A stretch of DNA of 64,000 bases. Source: Bifidobacterium apousia (lineage in GTDB: Bacteria > Actinomycetota > Actinomycetes > Actinomycetales > Bifidobacteriaceae). The notes below the pieces were generated by a model, which was not told where the DNA came from, ran no database searches, and saw only the letters and a list, made by a program, of their open reading frames with translations. The stretch covers positions 558,001 through 622,000 of the forward strand of contig NZ_VMHK01000001.1 in assembly GCF_007559275.1 (NCBI RefSeq), written 5' to 3'. Shown here one piece after another: positions 16,492 through 25,669 of this stretch; position 1 is the stretch's first letter; every line of letters begins with the position of its first letter. Position numbers and translations under genes: made by a program.

Positions 16492-17717
16492 TGGCTCTGC
16501 TCAAAGTACTGGACGTTCTGATGATGTTGCTGGGCGGGGTGGGCATCGTCTACCAGGCCATCTGCATCGTCATCTCCTTTGTCTCCAAGCCTACGGTCTT
16601 TCCCGAGGCCCCATTCGACAAGCGGTTCGCCGTCCTTATTTCCGCCCGCAACGAGGAGCAGGTGGTCGGTCATCTGATCAATTCCATCAAGGAACAGACC
16701 TATCCGTCCTCCATGATCGACATATGGCTGGTGGCCGACAACTGCACTGACGACACCGCCGGACTGGCCAGGTCCCTGGGCTGTCATGTGGTAGAGCGGC
16801 AGGATCCGAACCAGGTGGGCAAGGGCTACGCTCTGACCTTTCTGCTGGACCAGATACTTGAGCGGGGCCTTGCCTCCCGCTACGATGCCTATTTCGTCTT
16901 CGATGCGGACAACCTCCTGGACCGCCATTACATCGAAGAAATGAACAAGGCCTTCCAGTCCGGCTTCCGCATACTGACCAGCTACCGCAACTCGGTCAAC
17001 TTCTCTGACAACTGGGTCTCCTCCGGCTCAGCCCTATGGTTCATCCGCGAATCCCGGTTCCTCAACACCTCAAGGATGGTCATCGGCTCCAGCTGCCATG
17101 TGGGCGGCACCGGGTTCATGTTCTCCAGGGAGGTTATGGAGCGCAACAACGGCTGGAAGTTCCACCTGCTGACCGAGGACCTGGAGTTCACTATGGACTC
17201 GGTGCTGCACGGCGAGCGCATCGGTTATTGCGGCACCGCCATCCTCTATGACGAGCAGCCGGTTACCTTCAAGCAGAGCTGGCGGCAGCGGCTGCGCTGG
17301 AGCAAGGGCTTCCTTCAGGTCTTCCGCTACTACGGGCCCGCCCTGATCTCCAGAGCCTTCCGTGAACGCGACTTCTCGGCCGTGGACCTGACCATTCTCA
17401 TCTGCCCGCTGACCGTCCTGGCTCTGGTCCGCTGCTTCTTCGGTCTGCTCTTCCCGGCTCTGGGCTTCGTGACCTGGACCAGCCAGGTGACTGAACTGAT
17501 CAATGGCATCGCAGCTGGAGTGCTGGGTGTCCTGGCCATGATGGGCCTGGCCGCACTGACGGTCCTGGCCGAGCGGGACAAGATCGGCGCATCCAACAAG
17601 GAGCTTTTCGCCTACTGCCTGAGCTTCCCCATCTTCATGCTCAGCTACCTTCCCATCTCCTTCCAGGCCATCTTCGCCAATCCGGGATGGAAGCCCATCG
17701 AGCACTCAGGGCATTGA
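16491..17717 (+). CDS. Membrane-bound processive-type family 2 glycosyltransferase
   Basis: The 408-residue protein has an N-terminal membrane helix, a GT2 domain (VLISARNEEQVVGHL, LVADNCTDDT, YFVFDADNLL) and then the motifs of processive synthases: LLTEDLEFT (catalytic Asp) and QRLRW, the QxxRW motif of cellulose and hyaluronan synthases. Three or four C-terminal helices follow. It probably extends a polysaccharide or adds sugars to a lipid-linked product at the membrane. AAGGAG lies ten bases before the ATG at 16491, which overlaps the TGA of the upstream gene, so the two are translationally coupled. A GTG at 16482 is less likely. Confidence 0.87.
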   Translation: MALLKVLDVLMMLLGGVGIVYQAICIVISFVSKPTVFPEAPFDKRFAVLISARNEEQVVGHLINSIKEQTYPSSMIDIWLVADNCTDDTAGLARSLGCHVVERQDPNQVGKGYALTFLLDQILERGLASRYDAYFVFDADNLLDRHYIEEMNKAFQSGFRILTSYRNSVNFSDNWVSSGSALWFIRESRFLNTSRMVIGSSCHVGGTGFMFSREVMERNNGWKFHLLTEDLEFTMDSVLHGERIGYCGTAILYDEQPVTFKQSWRQRLRWSKGFLQVFRYYGPALISRAFRERDFSAVDLTILICPLTVLALVRCFFGLLFPALGFVTWTSQVTELINGIAAGVLGVLAMMGLAALTVLAERDKIGASNKELFAYCLSFPIFMLSYLPISFQAIFANPGWKPIEHSGH

Positions 17718-17762
17718 GGCCAGTCGTCCCTCAACCGGCACCGAGCCAGGGGTGGGATGGGA

Positions 17763-17768
17763 TAGACT
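17763..17768 (+). promoter_or_regulatory. -10 hexamer for a leaderless ABC transporter mRNA
   Basis: TAGACT is followed by seven bases and the ATG at 17776; no ribosome binding site is seen between them. Confidence 0.5.
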
Positions 17769-17775
17769 TAAGGCC

Positions 17776-18621
17776 ATGTCCGACGAAGCGCAGCCACCCA
17801 GGATGACCGCCCAAACGGCAATGGTCCCTCCGCCAGATCCGCAGGCAGCAGTCTCTATCCGTGCCTTGGTCAAGTGCTACCGGGGCCGGCCGGCTGTCAA
17901 CGCCCTCTCTCTGGATATTCCCAGGGGGTCCTTCTACGGGATAGTCGGCCCCAATGGCGCAGGGAAGACCACCACGCTGAACATGATGACCGGCCTGCTG
18001 ATGCCCGACTCCGGCAAGGTCATGATCCTCGGCAGAGACGTGTGGTCGGACGTGGATACGGCCAAGCGGGTCATCGGCGTCATGCCCCAGGGCGATCAGA
18101 TCTTCGACAGGCTGACAGGTCTGCAATTGCTGGTCTACTCGGGCATGCTTCGACGGATGCCGCGCAGTGAGGCGCTGGGCCGGGCCAGGGACCTGCTGGA
18201 GGCCTTCGACCTGACTGATGCCGGCGGCAAGCGGGTCTGTGATTATTCATCGGGCATGACCAAGAAGATCTGCCTGGCCACGGCCATGATTCATTCCCCT
18301 AGGCTTCTGGTGCTGGATGAGCCCTTTGAATCGGTCGACCCGGTCTCCAGCGCCAATCTTAAGGACATCCTGGCCGAGTATGTCGATACCGGAGGAACAG
18401 TGGTGATTTCCTCGCATGTCATGGCCCTGGTGGAGCGGATGTGCACCCATGTGGCCATCATCGACCATGGTCTGGTTCGGGCTGATGGCACGGTGGCACA
18501 GGTCGCTGCCGGCGAGGATCTGGAGGATCGCTTCCTGGAGCTTGTCGGAGGCCGCCACCAGGCTAAGCGAATCGCTTGGCTGAACGGTTCCGGGTCCGAG
18601 GAAGACCAGGAGACGGAATGA
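17776..18621 (+). CDS. ABC transporter ATP-binding protein
   Basis: The 281-residue ATPase has Walker A GPNGAGKTT, a Q-loop in VIGVMPQGDQIF, the signature YSSGMTKK (an SSGM variant of LSGGQ), Walker B LLVLDEPFE and the switch His in VISSHVMAL. It resembles the ATPases of bacterial export systems such as drug, lantibiotic or Na+ exporters (ABC-2 type). It is coupled by an ATGA overlap to the membrane subunit downstream. The chosen ATG is the first after the -10 hexamer; a frame from 17752 lies upstream of it. Confidence 0.9.
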   Translation: MSDEAQPPRMTAQTAMVPPPDPQAAVSIRALVKCYRGRPAVNALSLDIPRGSFYGIVGPNGAGKTTTLNMMTGLLMPDSGKVMILGRDVWSDVDTAKRVIGVMPQGDQIFDRLTGLQLLVYSGMLRRMPRSEALGRARDLLEAFDLTDAGGKRVCDYSSGMTKKICLATAMIHSPRLLVLDEPFESVDPVSSANLKDILAEYVDTGGTVVISSHVMALVERMCTHVAIIDHGLVRADGTVAQVAAGEDLEDRFLELVGGRHQAKRIAWLNGSGSEEDQETE

Positions 18622-20249
18622 GCACGGCATCCACCATCATCGCCATGCGTTGGTCCATTACCTGGGGAACCATCAAGCACTCCTCCTGGCAGTTGGTCGG
18701 CGCCATCATCAGCTTGCTCATGGCCATAGGCATCTGCTTGGCTTCGTGGCAGGTCGCGCTGACACTCGGGGGCTGGCTGCCCAGTGCTAGTCCGGGCGAC
18801 CGGCAGCGTATGGGAACCATCTTGGTCCTGTTCATGGTCGGGCTGACTCTGGGAGTGATCCTGATTCAACTGGCTTTTCTGGGCCAGGGGTCGATTCTGA
18901 GCTCTTCGCGATTCGTCCTGTACGGGATTCCTGACAGCCAGCTGCAAGTGGGGCTCTACCTGGCTGGGCTGACTGGGCCTGCAGGATTGACCGGCCTTGG
19001 CTGCTTCCTCGCTCTGACAGCCATCTATGCCCGCACGGGTGTCGGAGCCACGATCATGGCTTTGATCGCAGCCCTGTTGGCTGTCATGGTGATGCTGGCC
19101 CTATCCCGGGCTGTTTTGGACCTGGTCGGTACCTTGATGGTTTCTCAGCGCTCCCGATCCGGACTCTATCTGCTGGTCACCGTGGTGATCATGCTTTTGT
19201 GTCTGCTGCCCTCTCTGCTGGACAGCGGGATTATGGATGGCATGGCAGTCGACACTGACTCCCTCAAGACCGCGGCCGACATACTGGCCTGGACGCCGCT
19301 GGGTGCCGCTGTCCGCCTGCCGGAGGATTTCCTTTCAGGATCATGGTGGGCTCTGGTAGGACGTCTGTGTGTGGAGCTGACCACCCTTGCTCTCTGTTTC
19401 ATGATCGGCATGCTGTGTCTGCGTCATGACCGTTTATACGCGGGGGCCAGTGCTGAAAGGTCGTCTGCCCCCAGGGGGCTGGGGCTGCTGGGCCGGTCCC
19501 GGAACGTAGTGGATGCCATGATTGCGCGATCGCTGATCTATCTTCGTCAGGACCCCCGCAAGCTTGTCAGCTATCCGCTTCTGCTTGTTGTGGTGATTCT
19601 GTACGCGATAATCTTCCGTCAGATGCCCATGATGCTATGGCTGGGACCGATTGTGGGCGCCTGGGTGCTGGAGGTTCCCGAGGGCAACGCCCTGGCCTAC
19701 GATGGGCTTGCCTTGCGCATGGAGATAGCGGCGGGAGTGAAAGGTCGTGAGGACCGGCTCTCCCGTGTCCGCAGCCATCTGAGTGTAGCTCTGCCCTGCA
19801 TACTCCTGCTTGGGCTGGTGACTTTGGTATTCTCCGGGGCAATGAAGGGCGGACCAGATCTGGTCATCTCCTTGGATATGTTGGCCGCGACCATAGGATT
19901 GCTCCTGTCTGGGCTGGGAGTTGCCCAGGTCTTCTCGGCCCTGCTGATTTACCCGGTACCCTCCATGGACCAGCCTTTCACCTCGCCGCAGGGACGTGCC
20001 GTGGCCCAAGGCTTCCTGCCGATGCTGCAGTTGCTGGCTAGCCTGGTGATCATGCTGCCCACCCTTTTGGTGGCATTGCCGGCCATTATCACAGGCGGGA
20101 TTCTTCCCCTCTGGCTGCCCGTGCCGGTCGCACTGGCGAACGGGCTGATTGTGCTTGCCGCAGGTGTCGCTTTAGGATCCCGGATCTTCGATCGTCGACA
20201 GTCGGCCATTCTGCTGACGCTGGATCGCTATGCCTCTCTGCAGTCCTGA
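18618..20249 (+). CDS. ABC transporter membrane subunit
   Basis: The 543-residue protein is very hydrophobic, with about 12 predicted membrane segments in two halves separated by a hydrophilic region around residues 275-320. No enzyme motif is present. Its start overlaps the stop of the ATPase gene (ATGA) with AGGAG upstream, so the two are made together and probably form one exporter. The substrate cannot be inferred; there is no immunity, bacteriocin or regulator gene beside it. Confidence 0.8.
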   Translation: MSTASTIIAMRWSITWGTIKHSSWQLVGAIISLLMAIGICLASWQVALTLGGWLPSASPGDRQRMGTILVLFMVGLTLGVILIQLAFLGQGSILSSSRFVLYGIPDSQLQVGLYLAGLTGPAGLTGLGCFLALTAIYARTGVGATIMALIAALLAVMVMLALSRAVLDLVGTLMVSQRSRSGLYLLVTVVIMLLCLLPSLLDSGIMDGMAVDTDSLKTAADILAWTPLGAAVRLPEDFLSGSWWALVGRLCVELTTLALCFMIGMLCLRHDRLYAGASAERSSAPRGLGLLGRSRNVVDAMIARSLIYLRQDPRKLVSYPLLLVVVILYAIIFRQMPMMLWLGPIVGAWVLEVPEGNALAYDGLALRMEIAAGVKGREDRLSRVRSHLSVALPCILLLGLVTLVFSGAMKGGPDLVISLDMLAATIGLLLSGLGVAQVFSALLIYPVPSMDQPFTSPQGRAVAQGFLPMLQLLASLVIMLPTLLVALPAIITGGILPLWLPVPVALANGLIVLAAGVALGSRIFDRRQSAILLTLDRYASLQS

Positions 20250-20284
20250 GGCAGTGACAGAACCAGTACTAGGCTAGTTGGTTG

Positions 20285-21784
20285 GTGCCTACCGATTCGA
20301 ACTCGGTTGGCGAACACAAGTCCGGGAGTGAGCAATTGGGTGACAGACATCAGCTGCGCATGACACGTCGTCGGCGGATCAAGCGACGCTGGCGGGTGGC
20401 CTTGGCCATGCTTGTGGCTGTCATACTGGTCGTCGGCTATGCAGGCATGGATCTGGCCGACCTGGTGCCCGGACCGCTGACCTTGGCCAAGACCAGCCAT
20501 TCCTCGGCCCCTCCTGCGGTCATGGTAGGAGATCCTCCGACCCTCGCCGCGGACAAGCCTGGGTCTGCAGTGGATGCCGGCCAGGTCCAGCAGCTGGTCG
20601 ATGCTTTCGCCAGTGCACCGGGCCTGGGCAATGGGTACTCGCTGGTCGTGCGACAGGCCGACGGACGGGTGCTGGCCCAGAAGAACGCCGACCAGGCACG
20701 CCAGCCGGCCTCCACTATGAAGACCTTGACCGCAGCCGCAGCCGCCTCTGTTCTGGACATGTCTTCACAGCTGGATACTGAGGTGGTTCTGGATTCCTCC
20801 ACCCCCTCGCAGGCCACGCTGACCCTGCGCGGTCACGGCGATATGCTCCTAGGGGCAGGCAAAGACGACCCCTTGCATGTCAATGGCCGGGCCGGACTAG
20901 GGACCCTGGCCGAGAAGACGGCTCAGGCTCTGCGCCAGCAGGGGATCGACCGAGTGGCCCTGGCCTACCAAGACACGCTTTTCGGCGACGATCGGGAGCC
21001 GGAGGGCATTGCAGAAAATAATCCTGATGGAATCTACTTCCAGGTGCCTGTCTCCATGGCTGTGGATGAGGCTCGGCAGGGACGCACTGAGCCTGTCGCC
21101 TACCCGGATGCAGGGGTTTACTTGCCCAGGGTCGAAAACCCGGCGGAGGCCGCTGCCGTATCCTTCGCCAGCAGCCTGATGGAGTCCGGGATCCAGGTGG
21201 ATCATGCCCAAGGGCCCGAACGGGCTGACCATGCCCAGGGCAGGGTTCTGGCCCGTATCCGCTCGGCGCGGCTCAGCGAGATCATGTCGCTGATGCTGCG
21301 CAACTCCGACAACAGTCTGGCCGAGCTTTTCGGCCGTCTGACCGCCTTGGCCCTGGGCATGCCCAACAGCCCAGCCGGGGCTGTGAAAGCCGTGACCAGC
21401 ACGCTGAACAAACTGGGCGTGGACACCGCGGGCCTCAACATGGCCGACTGCTCGGGGCTTACCCCTGGCTCCGTCCTGCGGGTGGGCACCTTGGCTGACG
21501 TCCAGCAGCTGGCTCTTGCCGACAAGGGCTTGACCCCCCTAGTCAAGGGCCTGTCTGTAGTGGGCCTGACCGGCACAGCGGCCAGCCGAAAGGTGGATGA
21601 CCAGGCTGATGGACTGATTCGGGTCAAGACCGGCACTCTGGATCAGGTGACCTCGCTTACGGGCAATGTGATTCGTCGCTCCGGAGGTGTTTTGGTCTTT
21701 GCTGTGGTCATCAACGATTCCGAGGATGTGGCTGCTGCCAGACAGGCTGTGGACACCTTGGTCGGATCCTTGGATCGGATTTGA
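20285..21784 (+). CDS. dacB: D-alanyl-D-alanine carboxypeptidase/endopeptidase (PBP4 type)
   Basis: The protein is a class C penicillin-binding protein that trims or cleaves peptidoglycan stem peptides outside the membrane. The active-site motifs are all visible: SxxK as Ser143-Thr-Met-Lys146, SDN at about 341-343 and KTG at about 448-450. A basic stretch (TRRRRIKRRWR) followed by one hydrophobic segment near residues 38-58 forms the signal anchor. The start is uncertain: GTG 20285 lies nine bases after a TAGGCT hexamer, a TTG lies at 20282, and the ATG at 20360 would still keep the anchor. The stop is 19 bases before the tilS start. Confidence 0.88.
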   Translation: MPTDSNSVGEHKSGSEQLGDRHQLRMTRRRRIKRRWRVALAMLVAVILVVGYAGMDLADLVPGPLTLAKTSHSSAPPAVMVGDPPTLAADKPGSAVDAGQVQQLVDAFASAPGLGNGYSLVVRQADGRVLAQKNADQARQPASTMKTLTAAAAASVLDMSSQLDTEVVLDSSTPSQATLTLRGHGDMLLGAGKDDPLHVNGRAGLGTLAEKTAQALRQQGIDRVALAYQDTLFGDDREPEGIAENNPDGIYFQVPVSMAVDEARQGRTEPVAYPDAGVYLPRVENPAEAAAVSFASSLMESGIQVDHAQGPERADHAQGRVLARIRSARLSEIMSLMLRNSDNSLAELFGRLTALALGMPNSPAGAVKAVTSTLNKLGVDTAGLNMADCSGLTPGSVLRVGTLADVQQLALADKGLTPLVKGLSVVGLTGTAASRKVDDQADGLIRVKTGTLDQVTSLTGNVIRRSGGVLVFAVVINDSEDVAAARQAVDTLVGSLDRI

Positions 21785-21803
21785 GCAGGAAGAAGCCTGG
21801 ACC

Positions 21804-22913
21804 ATGGTCTATTCAGCGGCAATGAAAAAGGCGGTGGGGCTCCTGCGTTCGACCCTTGAAGGGGAGGGCCTGGGCCTGCAGGATCAGCGGTTCGCTCATC
21901 ACGGGGTGCATCAGCCCGATCAGGATGCCCCATTGATTCTGGTGGCCTGCTCGGGAGGCCGGGATTCCTTGGCCCTGGCCTGTGCGGCCCACCTGGTGGC
22001 CGACATGACCGGGCTGCGGTGCGGTGCCCTGCTGATCGATCATGGTCTGATGCCTGATTCGGATCAGGTCGCAGAGCGTGCGGCTGGAACCTGCCGGAAG
22101 CTGGGATTGGATCCGGTCCGCGTCACCAGAGTGGATGTACCGGTCACCTCGGCCGGCCCTGAGGCCGATGCACGTGCAGCCCGCTACCAGGCGCTCTCCG
22201 AACAGGCCCTCAAGCTGGGGGCCAAGGCCGTCCTTCTGGCGCACACTCGTGACGATCAGGCTGAGACGGTGCTGATCGGACTGATTCGCTCACAGGGGCT
22301 GGAGGCCATCACCGGCATGGCTCGGCGTGTGGAGCGTGGGGGAATGCGTTACCTGCGTCCCTTTCTGGACCTGGACCGGAAGGATACCACGGCTATTTGC
22401 CGGCAGCAGGGGATCGACTGGTGGGATGACCCTACTAACGGCGATGATCGACCGGCTGATTCCACGCTTCCCGAGACGCTGCCGCTGCGCTCGCGGATCC
22501 GCCACGACCTACTGCCCGCCTTGAATCGCTTCGCTGGTCGGGACATGGCCCGCCGCCTGGCCCTTGGCGCCGATATGGCCCGTCTGGATCAGGATTACTT
22601 GGACACCCAGGTCGATGGGTTGTCCCAGCGGCTGGTCACCCGCCCCGATTCGGACCAGAGGGCCAAAGGGGTGCTGGCCCGCTTGGATGCCCACGGATTG
22701 GCCGACTGCCATCCGGCTCTGCGCACCCGCTTGCTGGCCCAGGTACTGAGCAAACTGGGCATACGGTTCACAGCCGTGCAGGTCCGGGCCCTGGATGATT
22801 TGGTCTGCCGATGGCACGGCCAGCAGGGCCCCCGTTTTCCCAGCTCCCATACAGCAATCCGTAAGGGTCAAGTCATTCTCATATGCAATGATGGAGACCA
22901 TGCGCATCGCTGA
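21804..22913 (+). CDS. tilS: tRNA(Ile)-lysidine synthase
   Basis: TilS puts lysine on C34 of the CAU-anticodon tRNA-Ile so that it reads AUA and is charged with Ile. The PP-loop ATP motif is SGGRDS (residues 50-55), followed by LLIDHGL, the conserved LAHTRDDQAETVLIGLIRSQGL and RPFLDLDRKD. The C-terminal part is shorter than in E. coli, about 369 residues in all, as usual in actinobacteria. The ATG at 21804 has an AGGAAG upstream; the ATG at 21822 is possible. Its likely substrate tRNA is at 32776. It overlaps the start of hpt. Confidence 0.93.
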   Translation: MVYSAAMKKAVGLLRSTLEGEGLGLQDQRFAHHGVHQPDQDAPLILVACSGGRDSLALACAAHLVADMTGLRCGALLIDHGLMPDSDQVAERAAGTCRKLGLDPVRVTRVDVPVTSAGPEADARAARYQALSEQALKLGAKAVLLAHTRDDQAETVLIGLIRSQGLEAITGMARRVERGGMRYLRPFLDLDRKDTTAICRQQGIDWWDDPTNGDDRPADSTLPETLPLRSRIRHDLLPALNRFAGRDMARRLALGADMARLDQDYLDTQVDGLSQRLVTRPDSDQRAKGVLARLDAHGLADCHPALRTRLLAQVLSKLGIRFTAVQVRALDDLVCRWHGQQGPRFPSSHTAIRKGQVILICNDGDHAHR

Positions 22914-23502
22914 TATTCAATCCCATATCGACCATGAACTAGTGTCCAAGGAACGGATAGAAGAGCTGATCAACCGGACGGCCGAGCAGGTCAGCCGGGA
23001 TTACCGGGGTAAGAACCCGATCATGCTGGCCGTGCTCAAGGGGGCTTTCAACACGCTTGCCGCCCTCTCACAGGCCGTCACCATTCCGGTTCAGATCGAG
23101 TTCATGAGCATCTCCAGCTATCCGGCAGGCAAGACCAGCGTTTCTGAGGGAGACCTGGACATCAGGATGGATCTGGACTGCGATGTGCGCGGTCGGCATA
23201 TTCTGATCGTTGAGGATATTATCGATTCCGGCTACACCTTGCACTGGTTGGTTGAGCATCTCAAGGAGCGAGGGGCTGCATCGGTGGAGATTTTCACTCT
23301 GCTGGACAAGACTTCGCGACACGAGGTCGAGGTGGATGTCAAGTATCCAGGGTTCGCCATACCCGACGAATTCGTTGTGGGCTTCGGGCTGGATTACGAC
23401 GAGCAGTACCGTAATCTGGACTCGATAGCCGTACTCAGGTCCGAGGAATACATGGACCCGACCCAGGAACAGGATCATCAGGATCAGGGGGAGCAGTCAT
23501 GA
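22888..23502 (+). CDS. hpt: Hypoxanthine phosphoribosyltransferase
   Basis: The enzyme makes IMP (and GMP) from hypoxanthine (and guanine) and PRPP. The PRPP-binding motif VEDIIDSGYTL is present, with GKNPIMLAVLKGAFNT and the FMSISSY loop earlier and the C-terminal FVVGFGLDYDEQYRN typical of bacterial HPRTs. Three in-frame ATG codons (22888, 22891, 22900) lie close together within the end of tilS; the family start fits any of them. The stop overlaps the ftsH start. The order tilS-hpt-ftsH is conserved in actinobacteria and firmicutes. Confidence 0.95.
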   Translation: MMETMRIADIQSHIDHELVSKERIEELINRTAEQVSRDYRGKNPIMLAVLKGAFNTLAALSQAVTIPVQIEFMSISSYPAGKTSVSEGDLDIRMDLDCDVRGRHILIVEDIIDSGYTLHWLVEHLKERGAASVEIFTLLDKTSRHEVEVDVKYPGFAIPDEFVVGFGLDYDEQYRNLDSIAVLRSEEYMDPTQEQDHQDQGEQS

Positions 23503-25613
23503 GCTACTCGCAGGGACCGCAGCAGGGTCCGCCCAATGGGGGCAAGGACAACGGCGACAAGGGCAACAACCCCTTCAACTTTAACCTGGGCAACAACGGT
23601 TCTGGCCCCAATGGGGGCAACCGCCCCTTCTGGCGTTCCCCCTGGCTCTGGGGGATTCTGGCCGTGGTCATCATCCTAGCCATCTTCGGCTTCTTCAGCA
23701 GCCAGAACGGCGCACAGACCATCGACACCCAGGATGGCCTGGAGCTGCTGAACGACCGCAGCAGCATGGTCAAGAAGGCCGAGATCACCGAGAAAATGCA
23801 GGTCGTCGAGCTCAAGCTCAATAGCGACTTCGTCAAGGATGTGCCCGGCTTCCGCGGCAACCGCACCTCCAAGAACTTCGGCAAGGACGTGCAGTTCTAC
23901 TACGTGGAGGCCCAGGGGCAGCAGGTGGTCAAGGCCGTAGAGAAGGCCAAGCCCTCCGAGGGGTACAACTCGGTGGTGCCGCAGACCAGCATGATGAGCT
24001 ACCTGATTTCCTCCATCCTGCCCATGCTGATCATTTTGGGAGTCTTTTGGTTCCTGCTTTCGCGCATGTCCTCGGCGGCCGGCGGCGGCATGTTCGGCAT
24101 GGGGGGCAAGAAGAACTCCGCCAAGCTCAGCGACGGGCAGACCCCCAAGACCAAGTTCTCGGACGTGGCCGGCGAGGAGGCCGCAGTCCAGGAGGTGGAG
24201 GAGATCAAGGAGTTCCTCAAGGATCCCTCCAAGTACAAGGCCCTGGGTGCCCGCATACCCCGTGGCGTCCTGCTCTATGGTCCCCCTGGAACCGGCAAGA
24301 CCCTGCTGGCCAGGGCCATCGCCGGTGAGGCCAGCGTGCCCTTCTACTCCATGGCAGGCTCTGACTTCGTCGAGATGTTCGTTGGTCTGGGCGCCTCTCG
24401 AGTGCGCGACCTGTTCGATGAGGCCAAGAAGAACGCGCCGGCCATCATCTTCATCGATGAGATCGATGCTGTGGGCGGCAAGCGCGGCTCCGGCATGAGC
24501 GGTGGCCATGATGAGCGCGAGCAGACCCTGAACCAGCTGCTGGTGGAGATGGACGGCTTCGACAATGACACCAACCTGATCATCATTGCAGCCACCAACC
24601 GTCCCGACATTCTGGATCCGGCCCTGCTCAGGCCCGGCCGGTTCGACCGCCAGGTAGCCGTGGAAGCTCCTGATCTGGAGGGCCGTGAGGCCATCCTCAA
24701 GGTCCATGCCAAGGGCAAGCCCTTCGTGCCTGACGTGGATCTGCACACTGTGGCCGTGCGGACGCCCGGCTTCACCGGTGCCGACTTGGCCAACGTGCTC
24801 AACGAGGCTGCTCTGCTGACTGCGCGTTCCGATGCCCAGCTGATCGACAACCGGGCCATCGACGAGGCCATCGACCGCGTGCTGAGCGGACCTCGGCGGC
24901 GGACCAAGGGCATGGCTCTGGCCGAGATGCGCAACACCGCCTACCATGAGGGCGGCCACGCCATGGTGGCTGCGGCCCTGCACCACACCGACCCGGTCAC
25001 CAAGGTGACCATTCTGCCTCGCGGGCGGGCCCTGGGCTACACCGCGGTCATGCCCACCACAGACCGTTACTCGCAGTCCCGCAACGAACTGCTGGACCAG
25101 ATGGCCTATGCCATGGGTGGCCGTGTGGCGGAGGAGGTGGTCTTCCATGACCCGACCACTGGCGCCTCCAACGACATCGAGAAGGCCACCAGCATCGCCC
25201 GCCAGATGGTCCTGCAGTATGGGTTCTCATCCAAGTTGGGCGCCATCAAGTGGGCTGACGAAAATGACCAGGACGCCGGGCTCGATGCCCTGAAGCCCCA
25301 CAACTACTCAGAGAAAACGGCCGAGGCCATCGATGAGGAGGTCCACAATCTCATCGAGACGGCTCACGAAGAGGCTTGGCGGATCATCACTGAAAACCGT
25401 GACGTGCTGGATGAGCTCGTTCGACAGCTCCTGGTCAAAGAGACTCTGAACAAGGACGAGCTGGCTGCGGTCTTCGCTGGTCTGCGCAAGGCTCCCGAAC
25501 GTCAGCTCTGGCTGTCTGCGCCGGATCGGCCTGACTCCGAGCAGCCTCCGGTGGAGATTCCTGAGGAGCTCAGGCGCAGCGTAAACGGACCGTCTGCAGA
25601 GGACCAGCACTGA
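23499..25613 (+). CDS. ftsH: ATP-dependent zinc metalloprotease FtsH
   Basis: FtsH is a membrane-anchored hexameric AAA+ protease that degrades unassembled membrane proteins and regulators. The 704-residue protein has a Gly/Asn-rich cytosolic N-terminus of about 45 residues, a helix at about 50-68, an extracytoplasmic domain, a second helix near 168-188, Walker A GPPGTGKT (261-268), Walker [11 protein letters not shown], the second region of homology [22 protein letters not shown], and the zinc site HEGGH (483-487). The start overlaps the hpt stop. The long glycine/asparagine N-terminus is the only unusual part. Confidence 0.97.
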   Translation: MSYSQGPQQGPPNGGKDNGDKGNNPFNFNLGNNGSGPNGGNRPFWRSPWLWGILAVVIILAIFGFFSSQNGAQTIDTQDGLELLNDRSSMVKKAEITEKMQVVELKLNSDFVKDVPGFRGNRTSKNFGKDVQFYYVEAQGQQVVKAVEKAKPSEGYNSVVPQTSMMSYLISSILPMLIILGVFWFLLSRMSSAAGGGMFGMGGKKNSAKLSDGQTPKTKFSDVAGEEAAVQEVEEIKEFLKDPSKYKALGARIPRGVLLYGPPGTGKTLLARAIAGEASVPFYSMAGSDFVEMFVGLGASRVRDLFDEAKKNAPAIIFIDEIDAVGGKRGSGMSGGHDEREQTLNQLLVEMDGFDNDTNLIIIAATNRPDILDPALLRPGRFDRQVAVEAPDLEGREAILKVHAKGKPFVPDVDLHTVAVRTPGFTGADLANVLNEAALLTARSDAQLIDNRAIDEAIDRVLSGPRRRTKGMALAEMRNTAYHEGGHAMVAAALHHTDPVTKVTILPRGRALGYTAVMPTTDRYSQSRNELLDQMAYAMGGRVAEEVVFHDPTTGASNDIEKATSIARQMVLQYGFSSKLGAIKWADENDQDAGLDALKPHNYSEKTAEAIDEEVHNLIETAHEEAWRIITENRDVLDELVRQLLVKETLNKDELAAVFAGLRKAPERQLWLSAPDRPDSEQPPVEIPEELRRSVNGPSAEDQH

Positions 25614-25669
25614 ATTCCGAATCGGCTCGGTGCCAGTGAATCTTCCAAGGCGAGGGAGGAGCGTACATC